Shown here: in pieces, positions 11,700-24,126 of the stretch
How positions within the stretch are numbered: the first letter of the stretch is position 1
Layout of the letters: every line of letters starts with the position of its first letter
Assembly: GCA_944470555.2 (NCBI GenBank)
Contig: OX104127.1
Location: 117,270,741 to 117,334,740, forward strand
Direction: 5' to 3'
Source of the DNA: Heterobilharzia americana
Lineage: Eukaryota; Platyhelminthes; Trematoda; Strigeidida; Schistosomatidae
Length of the DNA stretch: 64,000 nt
Notes under the pieces: model-generated
The model's database searches: none
Told to the model about the DNA's origin: nothing
What the model saw: the letters and a program-made list of their open reading frames with translations, nothing else
Translations under genes and position numbers: made by a program

Positions 11700-13800
11700 C
11701 AATAGGAATAATAATACTGCATGCGTATAACAGGATCAACAAATGCAATAGAAAAATTACTGCTGAGCAACAATTACTAGAACCAGTCCTAGGAACAAAG
11801 ATGGTGAAACAACTAACCATAGCTATTTACATGATGACAAAAAGCTGAGAAACGAATTACGCAACCTCTTCACATTGATGAAGAAAGTAAAAACAGATAA
11901 ATGCAAAATGAATCTACCCAAAATAGCCTTATTTGTTACAGAATACACTTCAAAAAGAGTCACAATACGATGCTGAGAGCATGCATTTGTTGGATTTCTG
12001 AGCAGTGACTAAATCTTTACTTACAACCAAAGGAATGGCAAATTAAATGCAGCTAATCATATCATAGCCAAAAGTCCATAATCGGTAGTACCAAATTACT
12101 GCAGGTGGAAAGAAATTACAGTATTCACTTATATCAAATAGAAAAGTTGTGATACTACTAATAGATAAGGTAAGGAAATCCATCTTATCTACTGATGACG
12201 TTTTGAGTAGGATTTGTTGCTCATAATCATATCATCAGTACGGAATACTATTCCACTGTGTGATACATATCTTTAAAAACTATAATTTAAAGATCCCAAC
12301 AGGTTATCCAAACCAGTGATAAGCTATGCGAACAACGATTTTCAATGACTTCTTCAAGCTATGTAGTTACAAATTCATGAGAATATGTAAAATGCAGTAG
12401 CCAACGAAAATAAGGCATTATATAAAATCATTTCAGTACCAAAACAATGAGTCTTATAGGCAACTGGAGATCAAATCAAATGGATGTAAGTTTTTACCAG
12501 GTGGAATAGTGATCAGTTTAATGTGTTAGTTATACAATGAAATCAATACTGACAGTACAATCAGGATATAAGGAGACAAAATCTAGAGATAATGATTCGT
12601 TTATCTACATCTATCTGTGATATAATTACACTCTACCACATTGCCCATATTCTACTCTCATATTAAGGAAAGCCGTCAACATGAGAACAGCAGAAGCATA
12701 AAAGGTACTCAACGACGAAGGAACGATTCAAGCAGTATGTAAGAATCCTATTAAACAAATAAGCGAGTGAATTTAAAAAATGTTCAACAGCTTATTCAAA
12801 GCTGGTTAGATTAAAAAGGAGAACAGTGGTAAATGAAGCCAAACAGCCCACTTCTACTCAGACTCTACGATCGACCAAAAACACAAGAAGGAGGTACTCC
12901 ACTGTGACCAGTGGTTTCACTACTACGAATATCATGATTCAGTTTATGCAGTCAACCTCATGGGAGGAAGCTTATCAACAGAAGAAAAGCCAAGACGACC
13001 ACCTCAATCCATAAAACGAATCACTTCATCACATGGCAAGACGTCTCAGACACTCAGTTGATTGGCCTGTCCGTTGGGTATCAGCCCGTCGTACAAACCA
13101 AGTAGATTATGTTACCTGAAGGATTTTTAATCCAAGAAGGACAAGATAAATATAGTCTACAAAGTTAAACTATCAGAATCACCACTTTACTCATTTTAAC
13201 TGTGTTGGATAATCCAGAGAACTTATGGACATCAACTAAAAGTCAGACAGTATGATATTTCATCATTGATATCGATGCATCTGATCGAACACAACCACAA
13301 ATTCTACCGGAACAGGGTGGAAATAATACAACATGCAAGCTCAGGAACTGCAAAGTAATTCCGGAAAACATTTTACTCTTTTAAATTGGCAAACAGTATG
13401 CACGTGAACACTGACCCAATCAATATACTAACTACTGCGAAGAGATCAATCAGCAAAGTCAATAATTGGTAATTAGGTCAATCACATAGATAAAATGGTT
13501 ATGCTAATATTATTCTATTCCTTCAGTATAGCTTAGTGAAAACTCAGGTTATTGGAATGACCATATAATGGAAAGAAAATCAATCTACGCACAGATCAAT
13601 AATACTCCAAGTTGGCAGACATCTTGCGTAGACACCTATGCAACCCGAATTATACGTGCCTTCTTGAGGAGGCAAGTACTGATTAATTTTTACAGATATG
13701 TGATAAGAATTGCAGGAACAAACAACGAAGCACCAAGAAAACTGAATAATCATCACCCGTTTTGTTTTCAGATTTTACTTTGAGAAACGTATTTGCTTTA
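11700..13800 (+). mobile_element. Penelope-like element (PLE), heavily decayed
   Basis: Two motifs in the expected order identify it. Near 12286-12339 the translation (FKDPN..SKPVISYANND) resembles the PKIHKP...RPI(V/I)S segment of PLE reverse transcriptases. At 13131-13450 a GIY-YIG-type block follows. Between them lie fragments that could be the RT C-terminal part (RKAVNMRTAE near 12670). Stops and frameshifts are frequent. PLEs encode an RT fused to a GIY-YIG endonuclease and are known in schistosomes. Boundaries are approximate; the terminal repeats were not found. Confidence 0.6.
13131..13450 (+). pseudogene. PLE GIY-YIG endonuclease relic
   Basis: The translation begins SKKDKINIVYKVK, matching the entry into PLE GIY-YIG domains where NVVY.(V/I) precedes a Cys pair and VYVGQTGR. 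The Cys/YVGQT segment is damaged and carries a stop. Downstream, QYDISSLISMHLIEHNHKF, then VEIIQHASS, and SMHVNTDPIN match the expected R.HD..S.I..H....H.F, .I...., and N.H.D.DPIY blocks. The order and spacing of four blocks make the call reasonably firm although the copy is dead. Confidence 0.7.
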
Positions 13801-14940
13801 CATGAGATTATGGAAACACTTTGGAATCAGATGAATTTATGGCATTGTAACACGTGTATATTAATTTAACCCCTAACTTGTAGTTTCTGTTATCGAATAA
13901 CCTTACGTGCACTGAAAAGCATAAAAATCTACAACTGTCTATTTAAGCTTACTTATTGATCTTAAATTTTTCAAGGACATGTCGTCATTCAACTACTCAA
14001 CAACTTATGGGATCATACGCTGATGCTTCAACATCATCTAGAAACTTAACATCTCATAATTGACTTGGCTGCAAACGGTGTTAATGGCTAGGGTGCAGAA
14101 ATATCCAGCTAAGCAGTCCCAATTAATCTCGTTTGCGGTTTGGTCAGCTGTGATGCATACCTTGAAAATTCTGGCAGTGAACTTAAAGTACAAACATTTC
14201 TACTAGTAGTAGTGGTAGCAGTAGTAGAAGTAGCATCTGTCTGACTAAACTGATGAAAATGTTGCGTCTGAGATAAGTGAACTTTTATCACTTAATAACT
14301 CAACAGTGACATTATTAGTGTAAAGTCTGAATGTTATAAGATGGTTCCGTTTTGCGTTTAAGATTGAATAATCCTGAAAAACTATACATGAAAATATAAA
14401 CTGAACTAATTTACCTCTATGAGCTCAGTTTTTTCAGGTAGATGGCTGATTAGCTGGCCTCAAAACGAGCGAAAGAGCCATCTGGTGTTTAGATCACTCT
14501 GATAGGGCTGACGAAGTTTAAAGATCAGCCTAAGTAGTTTTTAACTACTCAAGTTGTTCACTGGTAGTATTTGACCAATATTCTTCCGGTCTTCATCAGT
14601 CTTCTCGATGGCGTTAATCGATGATTTAAAGTGTTTAGTAATATATGTAATCACTACAAGTTAACGTGATAGTTATTGGAGAAGTAGTTTGATGCTACTC
14701 TTCGATAATGCGAGGAAAAAGAACACTGCAGCATGATCTCCAGTGGTTTCAGTTATGTATCATGTGTGTCAGCGTCTCAAGTCAATGAGATGCTTGATCT
14801 ATCCAACTTCATTCAGGGATCCGTGAGGCACCAATAAATACTGACTTAACACAACCTGTTCACCCCAATGCGTCATTTTGTACACCAAACATCACTCCGC
14901 CTGTTGTAATCAGTCTTACCGTAAGTAAACAGTGAGCGTT
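13801..14940. other. Spacer, possibly LINE-B 3' region
   Basis: No recognisable protein motif. It lies just beyond the C-terminal RT relic of the minus-strand LINE-B copy, so part of it could be that element's 3' UTR, but I could not align it with the 3' regions of the other LINE-B copies. Confidence 0.35.
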
Positions 14941-15175
14941 GTGAAAGACTCTCAAAAGACATGAGTAACACATTTCCAATCTACCGAAGCTGATGTTTCA
15001 AGATGAACAAACTCAATGAAAAGAAAACCTTCATTATGTTTAAACACATGCCACATCATCTTGGAATAATTGCTAAGTTTCTCCATCGTATGGGAGGAAT
15101 CCCGCAGAGACAGTGACGATCGAAAACCCAGAGTCATCGGGCATCTTCATCACAGAGAAGCCAGGTTTCACAGAC

Positions 15176-15935
15176 TTAAAACATGGTTACCGGCACCAAG
15201 GAATAGTAGAGTCTGACTTTCACAGTAAACTTAATTCCGCGATAACGCTGAAGTGGTCCTAGATTTGCATTTACCACCCCGACTTTGGATATACGGTCAA
15301 CTATCTGGTCATTCACACCTCTACCAACCCTCACACAACCACTAAGGCACAAAAAACCTCTTAGCAAGTACAGTTAGAGGCTCCTGTGTATTCTGTAAGG
15401 GCACTTAGAACCTTGACTGCACACAGCATACGCAGTATATACAGACGCTGATTGTTAAGTGGTTGAGTATCATTTCGGTAGTGGAATATCGGAATTGGGT
15501 AGTCCTACCTAACTCTAATAATAAAATGGATTTTCGAGAAGAGCTGGCTGCATTTCCCCACTTATCAGCAAATGCGAAAGAAGTAGAGACCCTTCTGGAT
15601 GTAAAAGAAACCGCTCAGGGATACACTTTTCTAACAGACAGCTCCAGAGTACAGTCCTATTCAAGGAGATGAAACATCAATAATATCAAGACACACATGG
15701 TGCTTTGCCTCTAATTCGTGTCACAATTTTTGAACATCTGGTGGCGGCAGAATACATTTTCATTGCATCCATGGTCTGAACGAAACCTGTCCTGGTCGCT
15801 ATGGATTGATTTCTCACACGTTTTGCTGAACCTGAGAAGTTTAGTAGCGTACAATATTTTACAAGCTTCTGGTAATAGACTGACACTCTGATAATTATCC
15901 CCTACGTTCCGTAGACGCTTCATAAAAATGAACAC
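15176..15935 (-). pseudogene. LINE-B reverse transcriptase relic
   Basis: The fingers region (RNVGDNYQSVSLLP...) lies at 15935-15711, with a second frame carrying a shifted version of the same segment. The catalytic YADD region was not found between 15700 and 15370, so the palm seems deleted or scrambled. The block at 15367-15176 corresponds to the post-catalytic region. Confidence 0.65.
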
Positions 15936-16712
15936 AACAACAGCTTGATTCAGTGGTGATGGAACGCTGCCAATCTACTACGTTCTTCCAAACAATCTGA
16001 TAATTTCTCTGACTATAGTTTCACCTATGTCTTTAGAAAGGTCTAGAGGTATGCTTATAAGCTAGGTGCTTGATTATGTCTTAGTGCTTGGAATTTCTTA
16101 CTGTCTTTCGCCTCGCTAAATGCGTCTCTATTCACTGATCGTGCAGCACGAGGCACTGGAGTTTATTCATCTGAAGTGACAGAACAGCTGAATAGAATTT
16201 TGAAATGCTGCACCTGGCTTTCTAGTAGTCGAAGAAAGCATGCCATCCACTTCATAGATCATGTTACTAACGCTCAGCATTTTCGGCTTGTAGTTTGAAT
16301 GAGCTGGAACAGTCTCCAAGTACTGAAGAATGTACCTCACTAGAGTATTCTGACAGTCAGTCTTCATGATAATTACTCAAATTCTGCGTGATCTGTCACG
16401 TAAGCTACTAGCACACCATTGGAATCGCTGCTTGCCGCAACGGACCAATAAGCCTCAAGAAGTTGCAAGAAGCTTGCAGAGATTCATTGTTTATTGTCAA
16501 AGATTCCTGGCGGATCCAAAGCCTCTTAAGTCGCCATTTTCATGGCGTATTGTAAGTTCAGTCAATCCTCATACATAATTTCTGAAAATTCAACAGGTGG
16601 CCCTAAATCTGCCTTGGTTTGACATTTCGGTACAATACTAGGTACAACTAGTTTGGTTACGTTGATATGTTTAGGATTATGATTTTGATGACCACTAGAA
16701 CCCAAGATGGGT

Positions 16713-17492
16713 TTAATATACACTAAAGCACAACCAGAGTCCAGACATTTGCAAATAAAAGAGTATCAATCTTGAATACATCCACGCAATGTGATCTATT
16801 TGAATCCAGGCTTGAGTGACAGACGGAGAAAAACAAGTAACACGACTGTGGTGGCTGGATGAGTTGATGGTTGCTAGTGCTACGTTATGATATGTGCAAG
16901 GCTGTAGAATAAGTCCCCCATTACCTAACATGCATCCAACTTACCCCACTGACCAACTAACAGACCCATTTTGAGATCAAGATACTAGACTTATCCATTC
17001 ACTTCTCCAGCAAGCACTGAAATATGTTCCAAGTCTAGCTGGTAGAAAAGGTCGCTCATTTAGACCGTAGGACACATCACCAACAATTTCCCGGCTGCAG
17101 TCAAACGAAGCATAGACAGAGGTGACAGAAATATATCTCTTCCTTCCCCAGTTATTTTTCTATTCTACCCAACTTTCTAGCTTGGCAACACAGATTACTG
17201 CTAATAAAGATTCAGCTGAAATATGCGCCCTCAGCTCTGGTCTTTGTATGGCACTAATTCCAGCAAACCAGACTGCCGATGCCACACGACTGTCGAGTGA
17301 CCGCACTGAGAATGCACCTAATGAGTCAATAGCCTGAAAAGTTATTCGAAGTACTTCAATTAAATGTTTGCATTTCCCTGAGATATGGCTTTCACCAATA
17401 ATCAGACTTCCAGAGTTCAAGATAAACTCGCCTGTTGTCCAATCTACATCCACTTCTGAAAGATATAAGTGGGGAGCTTGAGCGGTGCGCAC
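16713..17492 (-). pseudogene. LINE-B endonuclease domain relic
   Basis: Two open pieces. The first (17492-17160, 110 codons) ends with AGISAIQRPELRAHISAESL, which fits the AGVG.ALS.RAE segment of this family's endonuclease, but the N-terminal part is hard to align. The second (16931-16713, 72 codons) contains NGG..LQPCTYHN and QIDHIAWMYSRL, matching the NGERLL..C..H. and WTQIDHI.IS.RW blocks. The gap of about 76 codons equals the expected distance. The first piece taken alone could instead be an unrelated ORF. Confidence 0.55.
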
Positions 17493-19030
17493 GGTCCCAG
17501 AATAGATGTATCAGACAATGCACTGAAGGACAGTTTTATGAAAGCAACTATTTGGTAACTCAGTATTGTGCAGACAGACCAGAATTTTATTCAGTGGCAT
17601 GCAGCTGGATAAAACAAGAGTTCAAATGGAAACAAATTAAAATTACAGTAAAAATATTATTGTTTATATGCAAAAGTAGAGAGCATGAAATGATCGAATT
17701 TGATTTTCACAAAACAAGTTTGAGTGCGTAATGGAATTTCCAGGCAATGCACAGGAGTATTCTGTTTCAGCGTACTATCATTATTTATATCTGAACTGCG
17801 ATACAATCTGGACAACCAGACCAAAGCACTGAGTTTTCTCAAAGAACCAAATAACTGACTATTGACTTGAAGTCTGAACTAAAAGGCAGTGGACCTACAT
17901 TAAGTCATGTAACCTTAAGTTTTTCAGTGACTAAGGTAGGTTCAAGCATCATTCATTCGTTTTGAATTGTGGATCACATATGCACCACTTGTTTTGATTT
18001 GGGGTTTTTCAACTCTTGATGAACCATTCGTGAGTATTAGTCGGGCGATTGCATCGGACATTCATCTTTGGTATTGTTCTTTTTGTAGGAGCATCCCACT
18101 AGACGTGTAGGTAACGACTAGAATTTCTCTTGAAGAAGCTGATTTCAAGAGAATGACTAGGATTACCGCATCCTCGCCCATACCAAGGCGTGTCATGCGC
18201 TTCACGTGAATCATAAACAATTCCCCGTAATCAATGTTTTTTGTGACATAGGTTTACATAAAAGCTAACAGAAACCTTGTGTAAAGCTTTAATAAACATA
18301 GCACTACATTCAATATTCTAAACCACTGAAGCATATCGTAAGCATTTGAAAGATAAAATTACCAGTTTATTATTTTTTATTTTATAGAGACATTGAAGTC
18401 CAATACAAACTGGATTGCATCTCAGAAACTGTCCCACCAATATATAAAACAATGTTTTCTTAGCATTTCGTTAATCTATTCAAATGTATAAAATTATTCA
18501 GTTTCCGCTTCTGGCTATGCTGTTACCTCTTTTACTTGAATAACTCGTAAGGAATACGTTATCATATTTGAATGCTTCAATTATTTTCAAAATTTCAATT
18601 CAGATAACAGGAGATAATACTTATTTACAAACCATACTCTGTTTTAAGTAAACTGCATATAAACCATTAAGGTTTTCAGAAGCCAAACTCTACTGATAAT
18701 AGTAAATTTACACCATGAATTGTACATATAACAGCGACAACTCCATGCAAAAGCTCAAACGCATTAGTAATTCACCATCTATTACTGGCTTACTTCAGGT
18801 GGACTAATTTTTAATTGTCATTAAGAAGGATACAAAAGGGTTGGAAGTTATAACGAACAGGCTTATTTGTAGTAATTTGGTTGCTTATCACAAAATATCT
18901 GGTATTGCTGAATGATCAGCATAATTCTCACAACATCAAGTTGATCGTTAAAACTGTTTCGGAGTGAATGAATATAGTATTATGTCCAATAAAAAGTAAA
19001 GTTTCAATGTCTTTATTTCATTCCATTATT
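17493..19030. other. Spacer without recognised features
   Basis: AT-rich, no recognised motif. A plus-strand open frame at 17435-17731 (98 codons) overlaps the LINE-B endonuclease on the opposite strand and is not credible as a gene. Confidence 0.5.
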
Positions 19031-19031
19031 A

Positions 19032-19502
19032 CAGGAGTAAAACTTGGGGATAGTGGTTGATTGTAATAGTGAAACGGTATCATTTACTGGATAACTATCT
19101 GAACACAGTTTATTGTCCATATTCTCATCGGTAACTCCACAACTTTGAGACAGAGTTTGTGTAGCCCTAATGCTTTCTTTTTTATGACAAGTATAGTAGA
19201 ATTTTCCATATATCTGAGACAGGTACAGAATCATTTCCATTACATGTAGTTCGTGTTGATTCGAAATAAAAAGATTCGGTTTATCGAATCAATACGAACT
19301 ATATGTAATGGAAATGATTCTGTACCTGTCTCAGATATATGAAAAATTCTACTACACTTGTCACAAAAAAGAAAACATTAGGACTACATAAACTGTCTCA
19401 AAGTTGTGGAGTTACCGATGAGAATATGGACAATAAACTGTGTTCAGATAGTTATCCAGTAAATGATATCGTTTTACTGTATGACATTTCTAATAAACAG
19501 AC
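19032..19502. repeat. Long inverted repeat (hairpin), arms ~195 bp, 21 nt loop
   Basis: The left arm 19068-19263 is the reverse complement of the right arm 19285-19478 with only scattered mismatches; 21 nt separate them. The right arm extended to 19502 is about 98% identical to 10836-11021. The 37 bp before the left arm matches the lead motif at 10708-10740 in direct orientation, so the left arm looks inserted between the lead motif and the body of the repeat. A transcript in either direction would fold into a near-perfect duplex. Confidence 0.9.
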
Positions 19503-22500
19503 TTAAATGGAATTGTACTTGATTCCATTTTGAAATGAATAGATTTTCGTAATCTCCTCTTTGTGTCTGCACTGCTTGAATGTGTAGCTTCCTAAATTCT
19601 TCAGCAAGTATAATATTTATTTTGTGAAGCAAATAATAAACATGGAGTTTAGAATTCAGACATAATTCGTGGTAGCTTTTATTTTAAGACTCAAAGTCAG
19701 AAACTCATCAATTTATGGGTTAGAATCATACCTCTCAGAATGCTACTTTTACGTGAAAGGATATAGTTTTTACATCCAAGCAATGGGAGTAAACGTTACT
19801 GATATACATTCTCTTGCCCATTTAAGGTTACTCCTGCAACGAAAGGCTCACTGAGATTACTCATCATTTCTTTTAACAGATAATTATCATGAAGAAAAAA
19901 CACCGAATGTCTGAGGCTTCAATCTCTGAGGAAACATTAATTCCTTCAAAGTTAGGGATGTTTCTTGTTAATCAGTACTCACAAACATATCAATTAACTC
20001 CAAACATCCAGAATCTATTTCTTCACTTATATTTAAAAGGTCATTTTCTGTCTCCAAACCCCTTAAATGATTGGTTTATTAACTTTTATTGATAAACGTT
20101 GAGTTATGCAAAAATAGTTATCAACAATAAGTTTGATTTTTGATCGCTAATTAATTTGTTAATTAGTATAAAGTGTAAGTATAAGTATTTGATAAAAGAA
20201 CATTAGATCACCGAACAAAATGGTAGATGAGCCAAGAAGTAAGAATTGACTGGTAAAGCCAGCCAAAAACTGATACGACTGTAGTAACCACAGAGTGATA
20301 AAACATATTTCGCTACTAACAGCTATTTAGTTTGGTCTTACCCGGCAGGGAGAACTTTCCACGATGAAGTATCAACATTTAAAATATAGTTAAGTCTGAC
20401 CGCCTCGAAATAATCAGTTAGAAACTAGGACGTGATTTAATTAGATGCCTAAGCTATTTTTCTTTCGATTGAAGCCTGTCTGCAAAGTAATGTATTGAAA
20501 TCAAAATCAACTTGCTAAATATTTTTATTTATGAACATTTTGTTTCGTTTCAAACAAACAAGAAGGTTAACTATTTATTTTCTCGTCCAAAGTAATTTCC
20601 TTGAAATTTTTATTGTCTACCAGTAGTTAAAAATCGTCATCTAAACATAGCTGCACATAAATGGAAAATGATTTTCTCAATAAGACTTTAATCAAGCCGT
20701 CGTGTCTTATATTTCTACACCGTTATAAACGAGTCACAAAATTCAATAGCTTAAGTTTTCTTTTTTATGAACAGATTGTTATCTTTCGTACGTAGTTCAT
20801 CAAGATTTGACCAAACATGCTGACAAATATTAAATAGTGTGAGTAAAGTTGACATAATCGCCAACAGAGATTATTCAGCAACTTTTCAGTGACGTATGTT
20901 TTTAAAGTATATTGTTAAGAAGAAAAACATTTCATGCATACTTCATAACTAATAACCATGTTCGAAAGAAAATCATATTCAAAACATCACTGGAAACGTC
21001 TGACAGTTTGAGGTTTGAATATCCCCTGAAGAAATTTATTTAGACTACTGAGTTAATCATTCAGGTTATTTTATTTCAGTCACTCTGTTTTAAAAATAAT
21101 ATTAATTTTTATCTTATGTAAGCCAATGTATTGTGTGTACTTTGGTCAAAATTTGACTGGATGTTTCTTAGTAACGTTTTGTGAATAAGTGAAGCAGTTT
21201 AATGATCTGCTATGATTTATGCAGATGTCATTATCAACTGGAATCATTCAAATATACAAATGAAATTGAAGTTACCCCTCAAATAAAATTTAATTTATGC
21301 TCAACTGCTGTCTAAATGACAACAGTGAAAAGTCAGTAAATAATAGGACAGTGACCACTCGATCTAGTGTTTTTAATTTTCTCTGTTTAGATAACAAGTA
21401 TTCTTTTCTTGGTCTATTCAAGACCTTCGCGCTCAGTTAGGTGATGATGAACAGGCACTCATCATAATTTGTGAAAATTCTTATTGACCTGATCAGTTGA
21501 ATTGAAATAGAAATTTCGATTTCACACATGAATAAACTTGACTCTAATAGTAATTTATGGTAAAAGATGAATCTAAATTCGTTTTCTTCGTTTCCAGAAG
21601 TAGAAGTAGTATCAAACTTCTTATACTAGACTGAACAATAACCTTAAAAACTGACAAATCGCCAAAGTTAGTACTTCACTTCAAATGAAGTCCTTATCTA
21701 TTCTTTTTCTATATCACTGACAGGCAAACATTTGTACCAAGATGTAAGCGTTACACAGAATGACATTAACTACTACACTATCTCTATGAATTGCAATTCT
21801 CTACAGCAGGATAACCCAACTTTCATGGGACAAATACGCATAATTCGCCAACGTGTGGATCACTGTTTTTAAGATAGTCATCAAAAAGTCATTATTACTG
21901 TGGAGTCAGAGTTAATTTCTAAAAAGAATAAAAAGCCTTCCTGATGACTGTCTCCAATCACGTTACATCGATCAAACTATGGCGTGTTGATGAGTCATCT
22001 AATTTTCTAAACGTTTTGCGAATTGATCTACATAAATTCTGCCATAGGTTTGGACTAGAAAATTCAAAACTGGATATTCTTCAGTGACTAACCATCGTAG
22101 AAAAAGTGAAATCTTCCTACTGATGAGATATGTCTGCGCACCTGCAGGAATAAATTAAATCCGATTAATTCATACATTCTTCTTCGGCTTAATTAGAACA
22201 TAATCTTCAACTTTATCATCTAGAATTCCTATAAACACAAATAATCTACTCAACGTCTATACTTCCCAAGCTTCATTGTCGTCATATAATTCAACTCTTT
22301 ATAATCATGTTATCGAGAATGAATCTGTTGCATATCCAACCTAATAACACTTATCAAGTTATTCTATTTTTGAATACAAGTTAATGTGTTCAAAGGCTTT
22401 CTCATTACACTCTTACTTTTGTGGATCATTTGTAACCTTGGTTTTTACGTTGACGGTAACATATCAATGTAAACATAATTTTTTGTATTAGCTGTTTCTG

Positions 22501-22603
22501 TCGGACCACTACAGTGATCAGATTAGTGATGGAAATATCATGATAGTCAGCATACATATACAAATAGTGAAAAAAAAGGAAGACAATCAGAAAATAGAAG
22601 AAA
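19503..22603. other. Spacer without recognised features
   Basis: About 3.1 kb of AT-rich DNA. Open frames at 19669-19854 and 19889-20092 (61 and 67 codons) have no recognisable motif. No matching repeat was seen in the window. Confidence 0.5.
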
Positions 22604-22939
22604 ATGGAAGTACTAACTTCTCTCATGAAAATAGTGCTTTCTCAGATTAAAGCTATTCCGAATAAGTCCAGCAAACCGTTTGTAGGTTCTCTCAGTCCTT
22701 CTGTTGTACCCCCTAATATCAGTGCACACAAACTCCTAAATACGAGCGAATTTAACCTGGGTTCGTTATCTACACACTTGACTTCATTTACCGAGTGTGT
22801 GGTGTCGCATACTGATATCAGGTTCCCTGATGAAAGTTCTTTTCCAGTGCTTCTCTTATCTCAAAATTCATTCTCCCCGATATTTACTTCCAGTAAAGTC
22901 AAAAAGAAAAGCACTGATAAAAGGCAAAACATAATTTAG
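22604..22939 (+). CDS. Unassigned ORF, 111 codons
   Basis: An open frame from ATG 22604 to TAG-type stop, rich in Ser, with Pro and Phe (short pieces: PSVVPPNISAH, FTECVVSHTDIRFPD) and a basic end (KVKKKSTDKRQN). No signal peptide, membrane segment or known motif is clear. A TTTCTCAG at 22634-22645 could be a splice acceptor, which would make the start unreliable. Further short coding-like stretches lie at 23041-23210 in other frames, so it could be the relic of a retroelement ORF1 or a single exon of a host gene. Neighbours are transposon-derived. I assign no function. Confidence 0.3.
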   Translation: MEVLTSLMKIVLSQIKAIPNKSSKPFVGSLSPSVVPPNISAHKLLNTSEFNLGSLSTHLTSFTECVVSHTDIRFPDESSFPVLLLSQNSFSPIFTSSKVKKKSTDKRQNII

Positions 22940-23965
22940 TTTGAAGTAAATTTCCGATCCAGAAAGTACACAAAAACACATTCCATAATGGGAAACTTGT
23001 TGGTGGAAGCAAAATTAAGAACCAGAGAATGAGAAATATGGTAAGAATTACTCCAGAACACACCTAATATAACCTGTCCTAAGCACAACAATCGCTTAAA
23101 ACCACCGGAAACAATTGTCGCAGTTCCGCCAATATGTAGAGTTACCCATCAAACAATGGTACGAATTGCTAAAGAAAACCTCCTGAAAGGCAGACAGTAA
23201 AACGAGTCGTTTCATAACAGCAACAAGTATAAAGGCCACCTTTTGATAAGCGGTGGGGTTTCACGCAGAAAATTACTTACTTAAGTTTGTTATGTATTAC
23301 GCCTATGGTGCTTAACAATACCATGAATCTAAAGGCTATAGTCCACCTTTCCAATGCTAAAATACTGTTAGGTTTAAAATGATTGGATAAATATTCAAAA
23401 TATTTAAACACTAGCTAAATATTCTACTAAGATATCAGCTAGTTCCTTGAGTTTTGGGAATTTTGCTTCGACGTTTCGGCGTCTGTCTCTGAACGACAAT
23501 CACATAGCTGTTAGTTAACAGCTGCACATTCAGAGCTATTAGTCCAACTAATAGACTAATAAACATACTAGTTCTCTTAGCGATTTACTGTCTGACGCAT
23601 CTTTTGATTTTTCCTTTGTTTTTCAGGACTTACTCCTATGTAAGGCACTGATTAATTTCTCAGTGGTGCACATCAATTTACGTAGAACTCTTCGTGTGCT
23701 GCAAATTGTTATTACAACCAGCCTAATAAAATTTTATATATCTACAATATCCAAGAGCGGTGCTGACCTTCACAGTTTTATCAAACTTGTTCACGCACCT
23801 ATACTACATGACATTTTGTCATGTCACGTTACCTCTCTTGTTCAAGCTGTACTAACCAGTTGACTCATTCATCTCATGGACTGCACCGACCTGACCAAGT
23901 ATCTCGCCTACTAAATTTTCCATTTCAATTATTGCATCAACTTTTTCAACGCTTTCAAACAAGAT

Positions 23966-24126
23966 TGCGGAAATAATGCGGGTGAATGCATAAATAATCG
24001 GATGAGTAGCATCAGTAATGCGAGTGAGACGTAAATAACGGAATTTGTGCCCAAAAATTTCCTTCAACCACGGAAATAATACGGATGGTGCTGACATAAT
24101 GCGGGTAGTGCAATAATAGTGCGGAT
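23966..24126 (+). repeat. CACTA subterminal repeat cluster, left
   Basis: Degenerate tandem motifs: AAATAATGCGGGTGAATGC (23971 onward), AGTAATGCGAG, GTAAATAACGGAATTTGTGC (24031 onward), AAATAATACGG, ATAATGCGGGTAGTGC (24096-24111), ATAGTGCGG. Spacing is roughly 20-30 bp. Such arrays are typically transposase binding sites in CACTA elements. Confidence 0.7.

Larger units (their letters stand above)
14950..17492 (-). mobile_element. LINE-B (RTE-like), endonuclease to RT, degenerate
   Basis: Reading the minus strand, parts of an apurinic-type endonuclease (17492-16713) and of a reverse transcriptase (15935-15176) occur in the correct order and at plausible distances. RT blocks are RNVGDNYQSVSLLPEACKI with a following QDRFRSDHGC (expected RNVCDNYRGVSLL and QAGFRPGRGC) and, nearer the C terminus, ISKVGVVNANLGPL..RGIKFTVKVRLYY (expected R...A..NL..LWRRRDIRLSIKGRVY). 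The family is the same as the copies in the DIP2 introns. Confidence 0.7.

Noticed and set aside
14438..14488. Hammerhead-like string (GGCTGATTAG...GCGAAAGAGCC) with AGATGGCT/AGCCATCT complementarity.
   Set aside because: The core reads CTGATTA, helix II would have only three pairs, and the flanking strands pair with each other instead of leaving a helix I/III junction with a cleavage triplet. It is a plain small hairpin.
17435..17731. 98-codon plus-strand frame.
   Set aside because: Partly the reverse strand of the LINE-B endonuclease relic; the rest has no motif.
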